Source: Erodium maritimum (lineage: Eukaryota > Streptophyta > Magnoliopsida > Geraniales > Geraniaceae). Taken from it: DNA of 64,000 nucleotides. The stretch is taken from assembly GCA_963921825.1 (NCBI GenBank), contig OY997588.1, forward strand, positions 11,050,001 through 11,114,000, in the 5' to 3' direction. This document shows, one piece after another, positions 13,830 through 25,300 of the stretch. How positions within the stretch are numbered: position 1 is the stretch's first letter; each line of letters opens with the position of its first letter. The notes beneath the pieces were generated by a model. It searched no databases. It was given only the letters and a program-made list of their open reading frames with translations, and had not been told where the DNA came from. Both the position numbers and the translations under genes were made by a program.

Positions 13830-16800
13830 ATGGAGATCCTCAAAACACACACGATGTGGATCCCGAAGCTTGCTCTTCTGTTCCTAACTCTAGCCCTCCT
13901 TCAACCACCCGCTCTAGCAGAGAAAAAGGTGAGCTCTTTTGGTCGATTTTTGTGTGTTAAGGTCTCTGAATTGTGACTTACGTTTGGTGTTTTCTGAATC
14001 TGTCATGTCATGAAAGTCTTACGTGGTGTACTTGGGAGCCCATGCACATCCTGCTGAAGAACAATCATTGGCTTATGTTAAGCGTGTTCATGATTCTCAC
14101 CACCAGTTCCTTTCATCTTTTGTGGGAAGGTAGAGAAAGTCATTAAAAGTTTATCAATTTGCACACCCTTTTGCTTAATTTACTCGAATAATTGGTTTTA
14201 TTTTGTGGGTTCAATACATTCAGTCTCGCGAAGGCCAAAGATTCGATTTTTTACTCCTATGAGCACCATATCAATGGTTTCGCTGCTACGCTTGATGAGA
14301 AAGAGGCCGCTGAAATCGCCAGTAAGAAGAGCTCAACTGTTATGTCTAATTTAAGCTTCACTTTTTTTTTTCTGACAGAACAAGTGTTTATGTTTATGAG
14401 ATGTTATTGACTGTACTATGCAGAGCATCCGAAGGTTGTCTCGGTTTTCTTGAACAAAGGAAGGCAACTACACACATCACATTCGTGGGAGTTCATGATG
14501 CTTGAGAAAAACGGCAAGCTCAACCATGATTCCATCTGGGAGAATGCCAAGTTCGGCAAAGACACCATCATCGCCAACATCGATTCTGGTGATTATCTTC
14601 TGTCATGTCATGAAAATTGTTACAATCCAGTTATAATTGGACCTTCAACTATCAAGCTTTTAGTTGAGTTGGTTCTAATAACACCTCACGGACCCGAGTT
14701 CAAACCCAGTTATCTACAAAAATTCTAATTTCTACTCAATTTATCAAATTTGCTCCAAATGGATTAACCCTTATCTCTCTTTTTAATTGACTCTTCTCCT
14801 CTTCTAAATAATTCAGTGTTACAATATAACTATTATAGGACCTTCAATTATCCGTTTGAGCTTTTAGTTGAATTGGTTCTCTAATAATCAACACTTGATT
14901 GATTGACACAAACCCGAGTTATGAATCTGTTACTCTTTGTAGGTGTTTGGCCCGAGTCTCCGAGCTTTAGTGATGAAGGCTATGGACCCATCCCGAAGAA
15001 ATGGAGAGGAACTTGCCAGAACAACACCAAATCCATTCATGGTGCTCCTTGCAACAGGTAATTCACTGAGACTCGAGCCCTAATCATTAGGGGCAAATTA
15101 GACAACCATAGAAAAATAATATAGAATTCAAATCATGTTAGTAACGGACTCTTATACCATGTTAGAGTATTAATTCAACTTCTGATAAAAAAGAGAGTAT
15201 TAATTCAAGTTTAAGCTGATAGTTAAATATTGATATTGTTGTTACAGGAAGTTAATTGGTGCAAGTTTTTACAACAAAGGGTACCCATACCTTAGCTTGA
15301 TCGACCCAATCCAGAGATCCGCCCGAGACTTCGAGGGCCATGGCTCGCACACTCTGTCCACAGCCGGAGGCAACTTTGTGAAGGGAGCGAGCCTTTCCGG
15401 CGTCTACAACGGCACGACGAAAGGAGGGTCTCCGAGAGCCAGAGTGGCGGCCTACAAGGTCTGTTGGCCTGAAATAACTACACAAGGCTCGTGCTTTGAT
15501 GCCGATATCCTGAAAGCATTGGACACAGCCATTCATGACGGCGTCGATGTCATCTCCATGTCCCTCGGAGGAGACCCCGAACCACACTTTCAGGACGCTA
15601 TCTCCATCGGCTCGTTCCACGCCGTGCAGCGCGGTATTGTTGTGGTCGCCTCCGGAGGAAACTCGGGACCACAACCTCGTACTGTATCCAATCTCTCTCC
15701 TTGGATCATCACTGTCGGAGCTAGCACCACTGATCGTGTGTTCCGCACCTATGTTGAGCTCGGCAATGACCTCACTTTCACGGTGACCTACTCATTTTCT
15801 TTCACATACTAAGATACAATAAACAAAAGTTACAAAACTAAACAAAACCCATGATTTTTTTTTCTCTGTTTTAATCAGGGTGAGAGCAAAACGGCGGGCC
15901 CTTTACCGGAACCGAGGTTTTACCCACTTGTGAACGCTTTGCAAGCCAAGGCCTCCAATGCCAGTGGCGATGAAGCGTAAGTATGAGTATTGTGGTGTTT
16001 GAAGTGAAGTTTAGGATTGATCTATTGACTCTGTTTTTTTGATGTTGTACTTGTAGCTTGGTGTGCACGCCAGGGGCGCTAGATCCTGAGAAGGTGAAGG
16101 GGAAGATTGTCTTGTGCTTGAGAGGAGGCGGGGTCGAAAGGATGCAGAAGGGTCGTGCAGCGCTTCTAGCTGGTGCTGCTGGGATGATTCTCCGCAACGG
16201 TGTTGAAGATGGAGATAGTGTCTCTAGTGATGGTCACGTCCTTCCGGCGTCACATATTAACTACAAAGACGGTCTTGCTGTGTTGCAGTACATCAATTCT
16301 TCTAAGTATGCATATAACTCTCTCATGTCTCGTCTCTTCGTTTTTGTTATGATCCAGTTCTGATGATTTTGACTGTAACTTGGACAGAAACCCGACGGGC
16401 TACATCACAGTCCCGCGAGAGAGACTTGGTCGCAGGCCTGCTCCGAAGATGGCGTCTTTCTCTTCTGTTGGTCCCAACGTCGTCACGCCAGAGATACTTA
16501 AGGTAGTTTTTTGACAATCCCTTTTCTTGTGCAACCTCTTTTGTTTGACTGAAACTAACTTTTTTTTGTTTGTTCCATGTTCAGCCTGATGTAACAGCGC
16601 CTGGAGTGGATATCATAGCAGCCTACACTTCTGAAAGCCTTGACATACTGCAGGAGAGAACCACTCTCTACACTAGCATGGATGGGACTTCCATGTCGTG
16701 TCCCCATGTTTCTGGGGTCGCGGGCCTGCTCAAGACCCTCCATCCTCATTGGAGCCCTTCTGCCATCAAATCTGCAATCATGACAACCGGTAAGATCAAA

Positions 16801-17522
16801 GCTAACTTGATTAAACGTCACATATACACGTTCAGTTTTATTATGACCTACGCGCAAATGTCTAGATATTTGTAACATAATCTTATGCTCGGAAGTGGAT
16901 GAGGCCTGTTTTTTTCTTTGTTCCATTTGCAGCTAGAGTGAGGGATGATTTTCCGGGGGCTATTCAGGATTCATTTGGTGACAAGGCGACACCGTTCCAC
17001 TATGGCAGTGGACACTTGAGGCCTAACCGCGCCCAAGATCCTGGCCTGGTCTACGACTTGTCCACCGATGATTACCTCAACTTCCTATGCGCTTTGGGGT
17101 TCGATGACACGCTGATCGAGTCCTTCTCTCAGGACTTCAAGTGCCCGTCTTCGTCTTCCAACGCTCTTCTCGACTTCAACTATCCTTCCATCACAGTCCC
17201 ACAGCTCTCGAAACCGGTCACTGTGAGCAGGAAGCTTAAGAATGTGGGCTCTCCGGGCAAGTACATCGCGCGGGTGCACCACCCGCTTGGTGTGGAGGTC
17301 TCGGTTGAACCTAAGGTGTTGGAGTTCAAGACAATTGGGGAAGAGAAGAGCTTCAAGTTGAGCCTTAGAGCCAAGGGTTCCAAGGGGATTTCTGGGTATA
17401 CATTTGGTGGGCTTGTGTGGTCTGATGGAGTACATTATGTTAGGAGTCCCATTGTGGTCTCCAATGGTTCTTCAGTGGGAGTTCCCCTTCAAAGCAGCTT
17501 TGTTAGGAGTCTTAATGTTTGA
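13830..17522 (+). CDS. Subtilisin-like serine protease, SBT5 (AIR3) type
   Basis: Eleven exons: 13830-13928, 14017-14129, 14224-14321, 14424-14588, 14943-15057, 15248-15782, 15879-15976, 16057-16305, 16388-16502, 16585-16789, 16933-17522; 2382 nt, 793 aa. In order: signal peptide (about 1-30; a second Met at 9 starts a better hydrophobic core), I9 propeptide opening SYVVYLGAH (34-120), peptidase S8 domain, inserted PA domain (about 365-500) and a C-terminal Fn3-like domain (about 680-793). Catalytic residues are D157 in ANIDSG, H228 in GHGSHT, N335 in GGNSGP and S565 in [14 protein letters not shown] and the NYPSITVP block fit the SBT5.3/5.4 group. It should be secreted to the apoplast. Intron 4 has a degenerate direct repeat (about 14619-14685 and 14816-14888). 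SGGN replaces the commoner SAGN before the oxyanion Asn, but all key residues remain, so it looks functional. Substrate unknown. Confidence 0.9.
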
Positions 17523-18880
17523 TTCTACTTTTTTCTTTTCTTTTCTTTGGTAGTGAGGTTGGATTTGGATTTAGATTATTTTGGTAGATCTTTGGATTTG
17601 AGTACAATTATAATACATTAATTATTTAGAATACATTGCATTTGTTTAATTATTGTTCTGGTATCAAGAGTGCATATGCACTACACATGCCATACACGTT
17701 GGTCTACAAAACCCCAAAAAACTCTAGTTTTGCAATTTGACACAACTATAATAAAAATAGCACATAAAGGGAGAGTTTTCTTGAGTCGCTATCGTCTCAA
17801 GAAGTAAGAGACAGCAAACAATGGTCCTTTTTTTTTCAATATTTTTAAATCAAAGGTTAGATATTTCATACTTTTTTTTATATAAAATTTGAAATGATTG
17901 GAAAACAATATATTTTCAAAATATTATAAAAAGCATACCATACAAGGGGATGTTCTGCGACCGCTCTCCTCTCTCGTACTAATCTTTATTGTTGTTGACG
18001 CAACAAAAACGGTTGTATGTTTGGTGTTGAATCACTGGATTTACGACTCTTTGTTGCGGCTTTGGGTCTCTACTTCCAAAAAGTTATGCATCTCGATGAT
18101 GTGCTACTCTTGATGTGGGTCGGGCATCAGAAGAACGAGGGGTTGTCCTGGAGACGCGGAAGCCAACATGAACCGAGACAAAACACGACTATAGCGGCTG
18201 GGGACAACGACGGAGGTGATGGCCGGAGCGGAGAGGCACAAACAGGGACAATGTTTTTCCAGCGATGGGCCATGGTAGATTGGATTTGCGTTGCCGTCGG
18301 TGGGAGCCTCGACTAATGGATCAACGTTTATGGTACTACAACCGCTCGAAGAAAATCTGGTGAAAGCGATTCACGAGGATCTGGTGAGGGTTGGTAACCA
18401 ACCTCGCCAAGCCCAATGAGACACCCACAGAGAAGCGGGACGCTAGAAAAGAGGCGTTTCCGCACCCACCACGACTGACTCTGATCAGTTACAATTCTCC
18501 ACCACCTACCGAGTTCCCTACATGTATAAAATACTCCTCTAATTACCAATTCAAACTATTTTATAGAGCCAACTCACATCAAAACTTAGTTCGTCATTAT
18601 ATCAATATAGACTAGAGTTCTATACAAACCCCAAATAATTAAGATTAACAATACAAAGGATGCTTTATTTTTATTATAAATACATTTTTCTACAATTGCT
18701 CAAATTATAAATAAAATAAAATAAAAAACTAGAAAGCACTCGATTTTCAGTTCATGGAAACGACAGAAAAAAATCGATTAAAAAATTCCAAAATTCGATA
18801 ATAAAAAATTCCTATGTTTCTGTTTTTTGGTAAATAGTCCATATGTATCGATCGAGTCCCATTTTCTTATATGCGACACG
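17523..18880. other. Intergenic between subtilase and MLH3
   Basis: The first 120 bases are the likely subtilase 3' UTR. Bases 17640-18620 have mixed composition with some coding-like but short frames (about 18000-18320) that I do not recognise. The rest is AT-rich. Confidence 0.35.
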
Positions 18881-18887
18881 TCCCCGA

Positions 18888-18960
18888 CCGCGAAAAGCTT
18901 AACAGCCCAGAGAATGTACAGAAACCGCCTTATTCTGGGTTTTGGAACCGCGAAAAGCTT
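18888..18960 (+). promoter_or_regulatory. Duplicated CCGCGAAAAGCTT motif in MLH3 promoter
   Basis: The 13-mer CCGCGAAAAGCTT occurs at 18888-18900 and again at 18948-18960, exactly 60 bp apart. Its complement, CTTTTCGCGG, resembles an E2F/DP site. Downstream, CAG|GTTGGT near 19010 and TGCTTCAG near 19307 suggest a 5' UTR intron before the ATG at 19333. The E2F reading is inference from the motif only. Confidence 0.4.
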
Positions 18961-19332
18961 CTCTGGAACCGTATCGTCAAAACCCTACTGAACCGGAATC
19001 GCATTTATCAGGTTGGTTGATTTCAATTTATGTTTTACAAACTTTTATTAACCTGTTTGTTTTGCTGCCTTATTACAATAATCCGACTGAGTAATCTCAT
19101 TTTTGGGAATTTCTCTATCGACATTTATGTTTGGTTCTCGAGAAACTGGAGGATTATGGAAGAAAACGTAGCTTATACATTTTCTTTTTGGAAATAATAT
19201 GGCGTAATTAAGTTTTAGGATGTATAGTATGTTCTGAGCACTGATTCGTTATCTTGTACTGGAACAGAGTGTTGAATCAATAATCTGTGCATGTGGGTTT
19301 GCTTCAGAAAGTAATGTGAATTTCTGCTGACC

Positions 19333-22300
19333 ATGGAGCCCAAAGGTAGAATATGACCCTTAGTTGGATCGTTTCATGTTTATTGGGTATAGCTTTTTCT
19401 TTATTATTATTATTGCAAATGGTTGAATTAGTGGCATTGTGGTTTCAGCTGGATTCTTGACGGGGAGTATCAAATCCTTGCCGGAGGATGTTCGTAGTTC
19501 AGTTCGTTCAGGAATTTTTTTGTCTGATTTGACTAGGGTTGTAGAAGAGCTTGTTTATAACAGTCTGGATGCAGGTGCAACAAAGGTAATAATGCTCTTT
19601 GACTTGGTTCGTGTCTACTTTCATATGGCATAGTTTCCTTACCAAGGAAAAGAAGAAGATCGCTTTATTCTTTATTTTTAGTGTCAATTGGATCTTTCAA
19701 CTGAGGTTGAGGTGGGTTTTGGCTGTTTCGTTAATGAAGACATTAGAAGCTAGACATATGGCTACTACCTATCTGTGGCTGGCTTGGTCTCAGTATAACT
19801 CTTTCAATCTATTTGTATAACTTTGTTTGTATGCCATGGAGTTCTAATTGTCTTCTTCTGTTGAATTCATTTGTCTAATCAAATAGTTATTGGTTTGAAC
19901 GTTGAACTCGGCTGAAGTTGCTGACTACGCAGCCTTTGCATTCACAGGATGAAAATCATGTGATAACAACTGAATATGATATTAATCTAGTCCTTTATTG
20001 GCTCCAAACTGTTAAAAGTTAAAACTACAAGCAGTTGGCCATATGCATAATTAGTTATCGTAGTAATGAAAGGGATGTAATTGATGGTTTTTACTGCATT
20101 TCATCATAGTAACTTAGACGGGTGATAACAATGGTGTCCTTATTGTCTTTCTTGTATTCCTTCTGCGGGCTTCATTTATGTATTTAATTTTTTTGTGGTG
20201 ATGGCGACTCAATCGATTTCCAGGTGAGATGGTTATTGTTTTATGCATCTTTTTTTATGTCAGTTTGGATACCTTGCTGCATAAAAGCAGCATCATAGTT
20301 CTAAAAATGGTCAATTATTTAATGCATCAGGTATCAGTCTGGGTAAGCATGGGAACGTGCTACATAAAAGTAGTGGATGATGGTGAGTAGTAAGGATCTT
20401 TTCAAGGTTAGAACTTATGTATATCTTTGTTTGATACATATTTTTCTTCTATTTTATGCACTTACAGGAGCAGGCATCTCTCGGGATGGGCTTGGTTTGT
20501 TGGGAGAACGCTATGGTAGGTAACTCTCATTCACTTGCTTTTCTTTGTTGTCATTCATATTGCCATTATATTTACATACCTCAGAAGAATTTTAGTTAGA
20601 GTGCTGATATATTTTCTCGTACGCATATAGTATCAAAAAAGTAACTCGCATTCGCATATCACTAAGATGTGATGTGTGATAGGTTATATCCTCAAAAATT
20701 GGCAAAGGTAGGTTAAAGTCTCCAAGCCATGAGTATATCAATGTAGGAGTGACGTTTTGTTAGTGAGGAGTACTGAAGTAAATACAAGTAGATTGAGTCA
20801 TGGTGTGGGCCTGGGAACAGGGTATGGCATCTTGCTTGATACTCCAGGGTAGGCTCTGCTAAAAAAGCTGGTACAATATGTTATGTTGTGTGTTCTTTGA
20901 TTCATTAATTCAAACTTATTGGTATAAGATTTCCTTATTACTATATGCGCACTAGCATATTGCAGTGTACAAAATTTTAAAAACAGTCTTCATCCTTTCA
21001 TAGATTTCACTTTGCATTTTGTTCAATTTCCTCCCCCCAGTACCCCCTCTACTTCTAAGAAATCTCGAGGTCTCTTTAAGATTATAGCTTTTCAGTTTCT
21101 TAATCAGCTCTAAGATTCTTTTTGGGTCCCAAATTCTGTCATTTGGCAGGATTCACCTTTATTCCAAATAAATGAACTTTAAGTTGTTCAGAGTGGGGCA
21201 GGGTGGGATCCTACTAAGTTTCATAAGCAATATGTCATGAGTCTGATTGATATTTGGTTGCGTGATAATGTTTAGTTATAACTTTTTGGCAGCAACATCA
21301 AAGTGTCACCATAATGGTGATTTGGATGCTGCTGATGGGAGCTTTGGTTCTCGGGGAGAAGCTTTGGCTTCTATTTCTGATGTCTCATTATTGGAGGTTG
21401 TAACAAAAGCTTATGGGAGGCCAAATGGATACCGTAAAGTGATAAAGGTATGGGTCTTGTATCACTGGTTTTATTTACTTATGCAGAAGCAAATGCCATA
21501 TTTTTGTGCAATTAGTGCTAGGATGGCTGCGTTTCAACCTTTCACCATTATTTTCAGGGATCAAAGTGTTTGTATGTTGGTATTGATGATGACAGAAGAG
21601 ACGTGGGCACAACAGGTAATATAATCACTCACAGATAATATTGTTAGCTTACACAAATAACTTCTATGTAAGCTTTAATTAAACTCCCACTATCATACAC
21701 ATCCGAAACATTTTGATCCATTTGCAAATATTAAACTACTAAAAAGGGTGATCTACAAAGTATCTCCCCATTTTAAATTCTTTGAAGTCTACTAGCGATG
21801 GTGTGAATTGATCCTAGGTCGCATATTGAATTTATAGGGAGGTTCCTTTGCATAAAAATTTACCAATATGTTGAAGGGATATATATGTACTTACTTTTAC
21901 GGTGTTCATTCTTTTTCGAAGGGGTTTCTAAGGCCAACTTTGGCCGCAAACACTTCCAGATGTACACATTACTTAATTGTTTTCCTTTTTTTCCTGTCCA
22001 GTTCATCAGATGATCATTATACAGCTGATTTTACATCAATTCATGGTTGGCTCCTTGCAGTTATCGTTCGTGATTTATTCTACAACCAACCAGTTCGGAG
22101 GAAGTGTATTCAATCCAGGTTCCTTCTTCATCTTGAAATAGTTTGATCATACTTGAAATGCTTTGCACTGACTGAATGCATTTTTTTGCTTTGGAAGCCC
22201 CAAAAAGGTCTTGCACTCAGTCAAGAAATGTGTACTTCGTATTGCCCTTGTGCACCCTAAGGTTTCCTTCAAAGTTTTTGATATTGAAAGGTAACTTTCC

Positions 22301-25300
22301 CGTCTCATTTCCTAGTTCAAGTTTATATGGTCATAATGTCTGCCAACTGACTGTTCTGTTCTCTTTTAAAAGCGAGAATGAGCTTCTCTGCACACACCCT
22401 TCCACTTCTCCTTTGCCACTTTTGATGAGTTGTTTTGGAATTGAGGATTCTAGCTCTTTTCAAGAATTGAACGTTAGTGATGGAGAGCTAATGCTCACTG
22501 GCTACATTTCTGGCCCTTGCAGTAGTTTTCCAATTAAGGTATACTGGGCCTATATTGATGATGTTATAACGCCAATTTAGTAAACCACTTCCTTATTACA
22601 TGATTCTCATTTTGCAGGTCTTTCAATATGCCTGTATCCATGTTTTATATACCAGATTCTGTATGAAGTATTAATTGTGCACGATAACGAGTTGGAGTGG
22701 ATTAGATATTCTGTGCACTTGCTTTGTGACCTTAATTAACAATGGCAGATATCAATTCACGATTCACTTGTAAAGGTCCAATTCATAAATTGGTAAATCA
22801 CTTGGCTACTGAGTTTGAAGATTTGGATCTATGGAAGGTTAATAGTGAGTCGCAAAGAGGGAAGAAAACCAAGCCTCTAGCCTGTCCAGCCTATATTGTG
22901 AATTTGAATTGCCCTCAATCTCTCTATGATTTAACCTTTGAATCATCTAAGACTTGTGTTGAGTTCAAGGTAACTCTCTCTCTCTCTCTCATTTTTGTAT
23001 GGTTATGACTCCAAAAGTGAAAGAGAAGCAAAGCCTCTACATCAATCACTTCTTTTTCATACGCTCCATGCCTAATTGTTAGAACTGGGGATTTCCATAC
23101 CGGTTCGCTTGTCAGTTTTAACATTTTGTCCTTTTAATAGGGATTACTAATTTGAGATGATAGCTTCCCCAAACCCGTCTTCATTCCCAAATGAATAACA
23201 AACCCTTCTCTCTCTTCGTTTTTGGTAGGATTGGGTTCCCGTACTCACCTTTATCGAGAAGGCCATTTTACACTTCTGGAGGAAAACTGTAGGACACGGT
23301 ATGATGTTACTGAATGCGATTTTTATTTTTATTGGCTGTTCTAGAAAATGAACTGATGGCATGTTTTCAGGAGAATCCTTTCTTCAAGCAACTGATATAG
23401 AGAAAGATGAAAGGCAGCAAGCTCACGGCATCAAATGTGCAGAAGGTACATAACATACATACATGGCATGCTGAATATTTCATTTTCTGATGTTAATATG
23501 ATGAGATCTGAAATTGTGTACCTTGCACTAGTTCAGATAGAGAGAACCATTGCTGTCAATATAGAATAGCACATGGCTGAGGTTGAGATAAATCAGTTTC
23601 ATCTCATGCTCTTTTTCCTAATTTTTTGCTATATCCTTTTGTGCAGATTTTTCAGGAAACACAAATTTTGCAATGAGGAAATGTGGAATCCATAACAATC
23701 AGATTTCTCTAGATCTTCCATCTCCCCCTTCAAAGATACTAAGCAAAGGAAGTAACAACTTGTTTCAAAGGAAACCTGAACAGAACCTTTTTCAGGATCT
23801 ACACAAAAATATATCACAACTCGACAGGCAGCCCACTGAGAAGGAATTTGTTGGTCAGACTCACTATGCTTTTCAATCATTGGATGGCCCTCTTGCCAAG
23901 TGCACATCTGACATGCCCCAGAGATGTCATGAGTCTTACGGCAGTCTTTGGATACCTGATACCAACCTTTGCTTGACAGAGGATTATTCCCCGAGGAATA
24001 TGTTCACTGCTGTAGAAATATTCAATGATCATGCGGAGGACAATATTACAAGTTCAACATGGCAGAATAAGTCCAGTGAAGTTGAACCCTATGATGGATC
24101 AATAGGAAGTTCTTTCTCATTAGATTTTCACGAGTTTAGCGATGATGCGGAAATTAGCAAGGATATCCAAAAACCTCTCCTGCAGAGTTGCTATTCACAA
24201 GAAAGACTATCACTTGATGGGGCTATATTTGCAAATGATGAAGAATTGGAACCTCAGATACAATTTCAAGACGAAAAGATGAAACGGAAACGGGCTTTCC
24301 CTGATTACATGTCTAATATCTCTGATGTAGAAATTGGTAGCCGGAGATTTGATTTCTATTCAAGAACCTCGTGGCCAGATGGCATGGCTACAGATTTTGA
24401 TCTTCGCCCTGGTGGGTCTGAGAAATGGTTCTTATCTGATGGAGACAATAACCTCTCTTATCATTCATATAAACCAATTAGAAATTCATCCTCATATCAT
24501 AATTCCTTCAAGTCTGACTGGTCTCCTCTAGCTTTTAAAGCCGAAGCTTGGAATGTTGAAAATTGCCCTAGTGAGAATGCTCTTACGGGGAGTTCCAGAC
24601 CTAGTAAGAGGACAAATTATGGGTACTGTCCAGATGGTGAGCCCAAGGATTGCAGAAGTAGTTATGAAATCATAAATTACTGCTATCGTGATAGTTGCAC
24701 TGCATTTTGTACAAAAGCTCCATTAGATTTTCAAGATTATGATGGCTTTGATAGTGATTTCCGCAAATCCCGCAAGAGGCACAAGCAATATAACAAAATT
24801 TCACAAGAAAAGTTTGATATGAAAACTGATAAAACAGGCTGGTTAAGTATGGACTCATCGGGTGAGGATAATACAGGTGCTGATAAGTATGAAAGACAAA
24901 GGCATCTAAAATCCCAAGCTCATGCACATACTTCTAAGGCAAGATCGATGAGAAGCCAGTCAGCTCCACCATTTTATAGAGAAAAGAAGAGGTTTATTTC
25001 CTTAAATTTTCATCTGATGATGGAAGCAGGAAATACATCTGGTGAATTTAAGATTCCCTGACTTATACAGTATTTCATTATTATTTTTTTCTGCTCTGTT
25101 TCTTTAAGACTTGAAAACCAACTGATAAGCACAATTCTTGCAGGGGGTGGTGAATTAAAGCCCTCAGATAAACCTTCTGGTATGTATAATGTACAGGCTA
25201 AACCGAATCTAGAAGTGGATATATCCCCCAATATTAGGTACTACAAGTGCTCATATTCCCCTATCCATTTGATTAGCAAAAAGTTTGACATTGTCAAACC

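Noticed and set aside
17898-18620. Short frames between subtilase and MLH3 as small genes
   Set aside because: No domain, no splice structure, and composition changes within frames.
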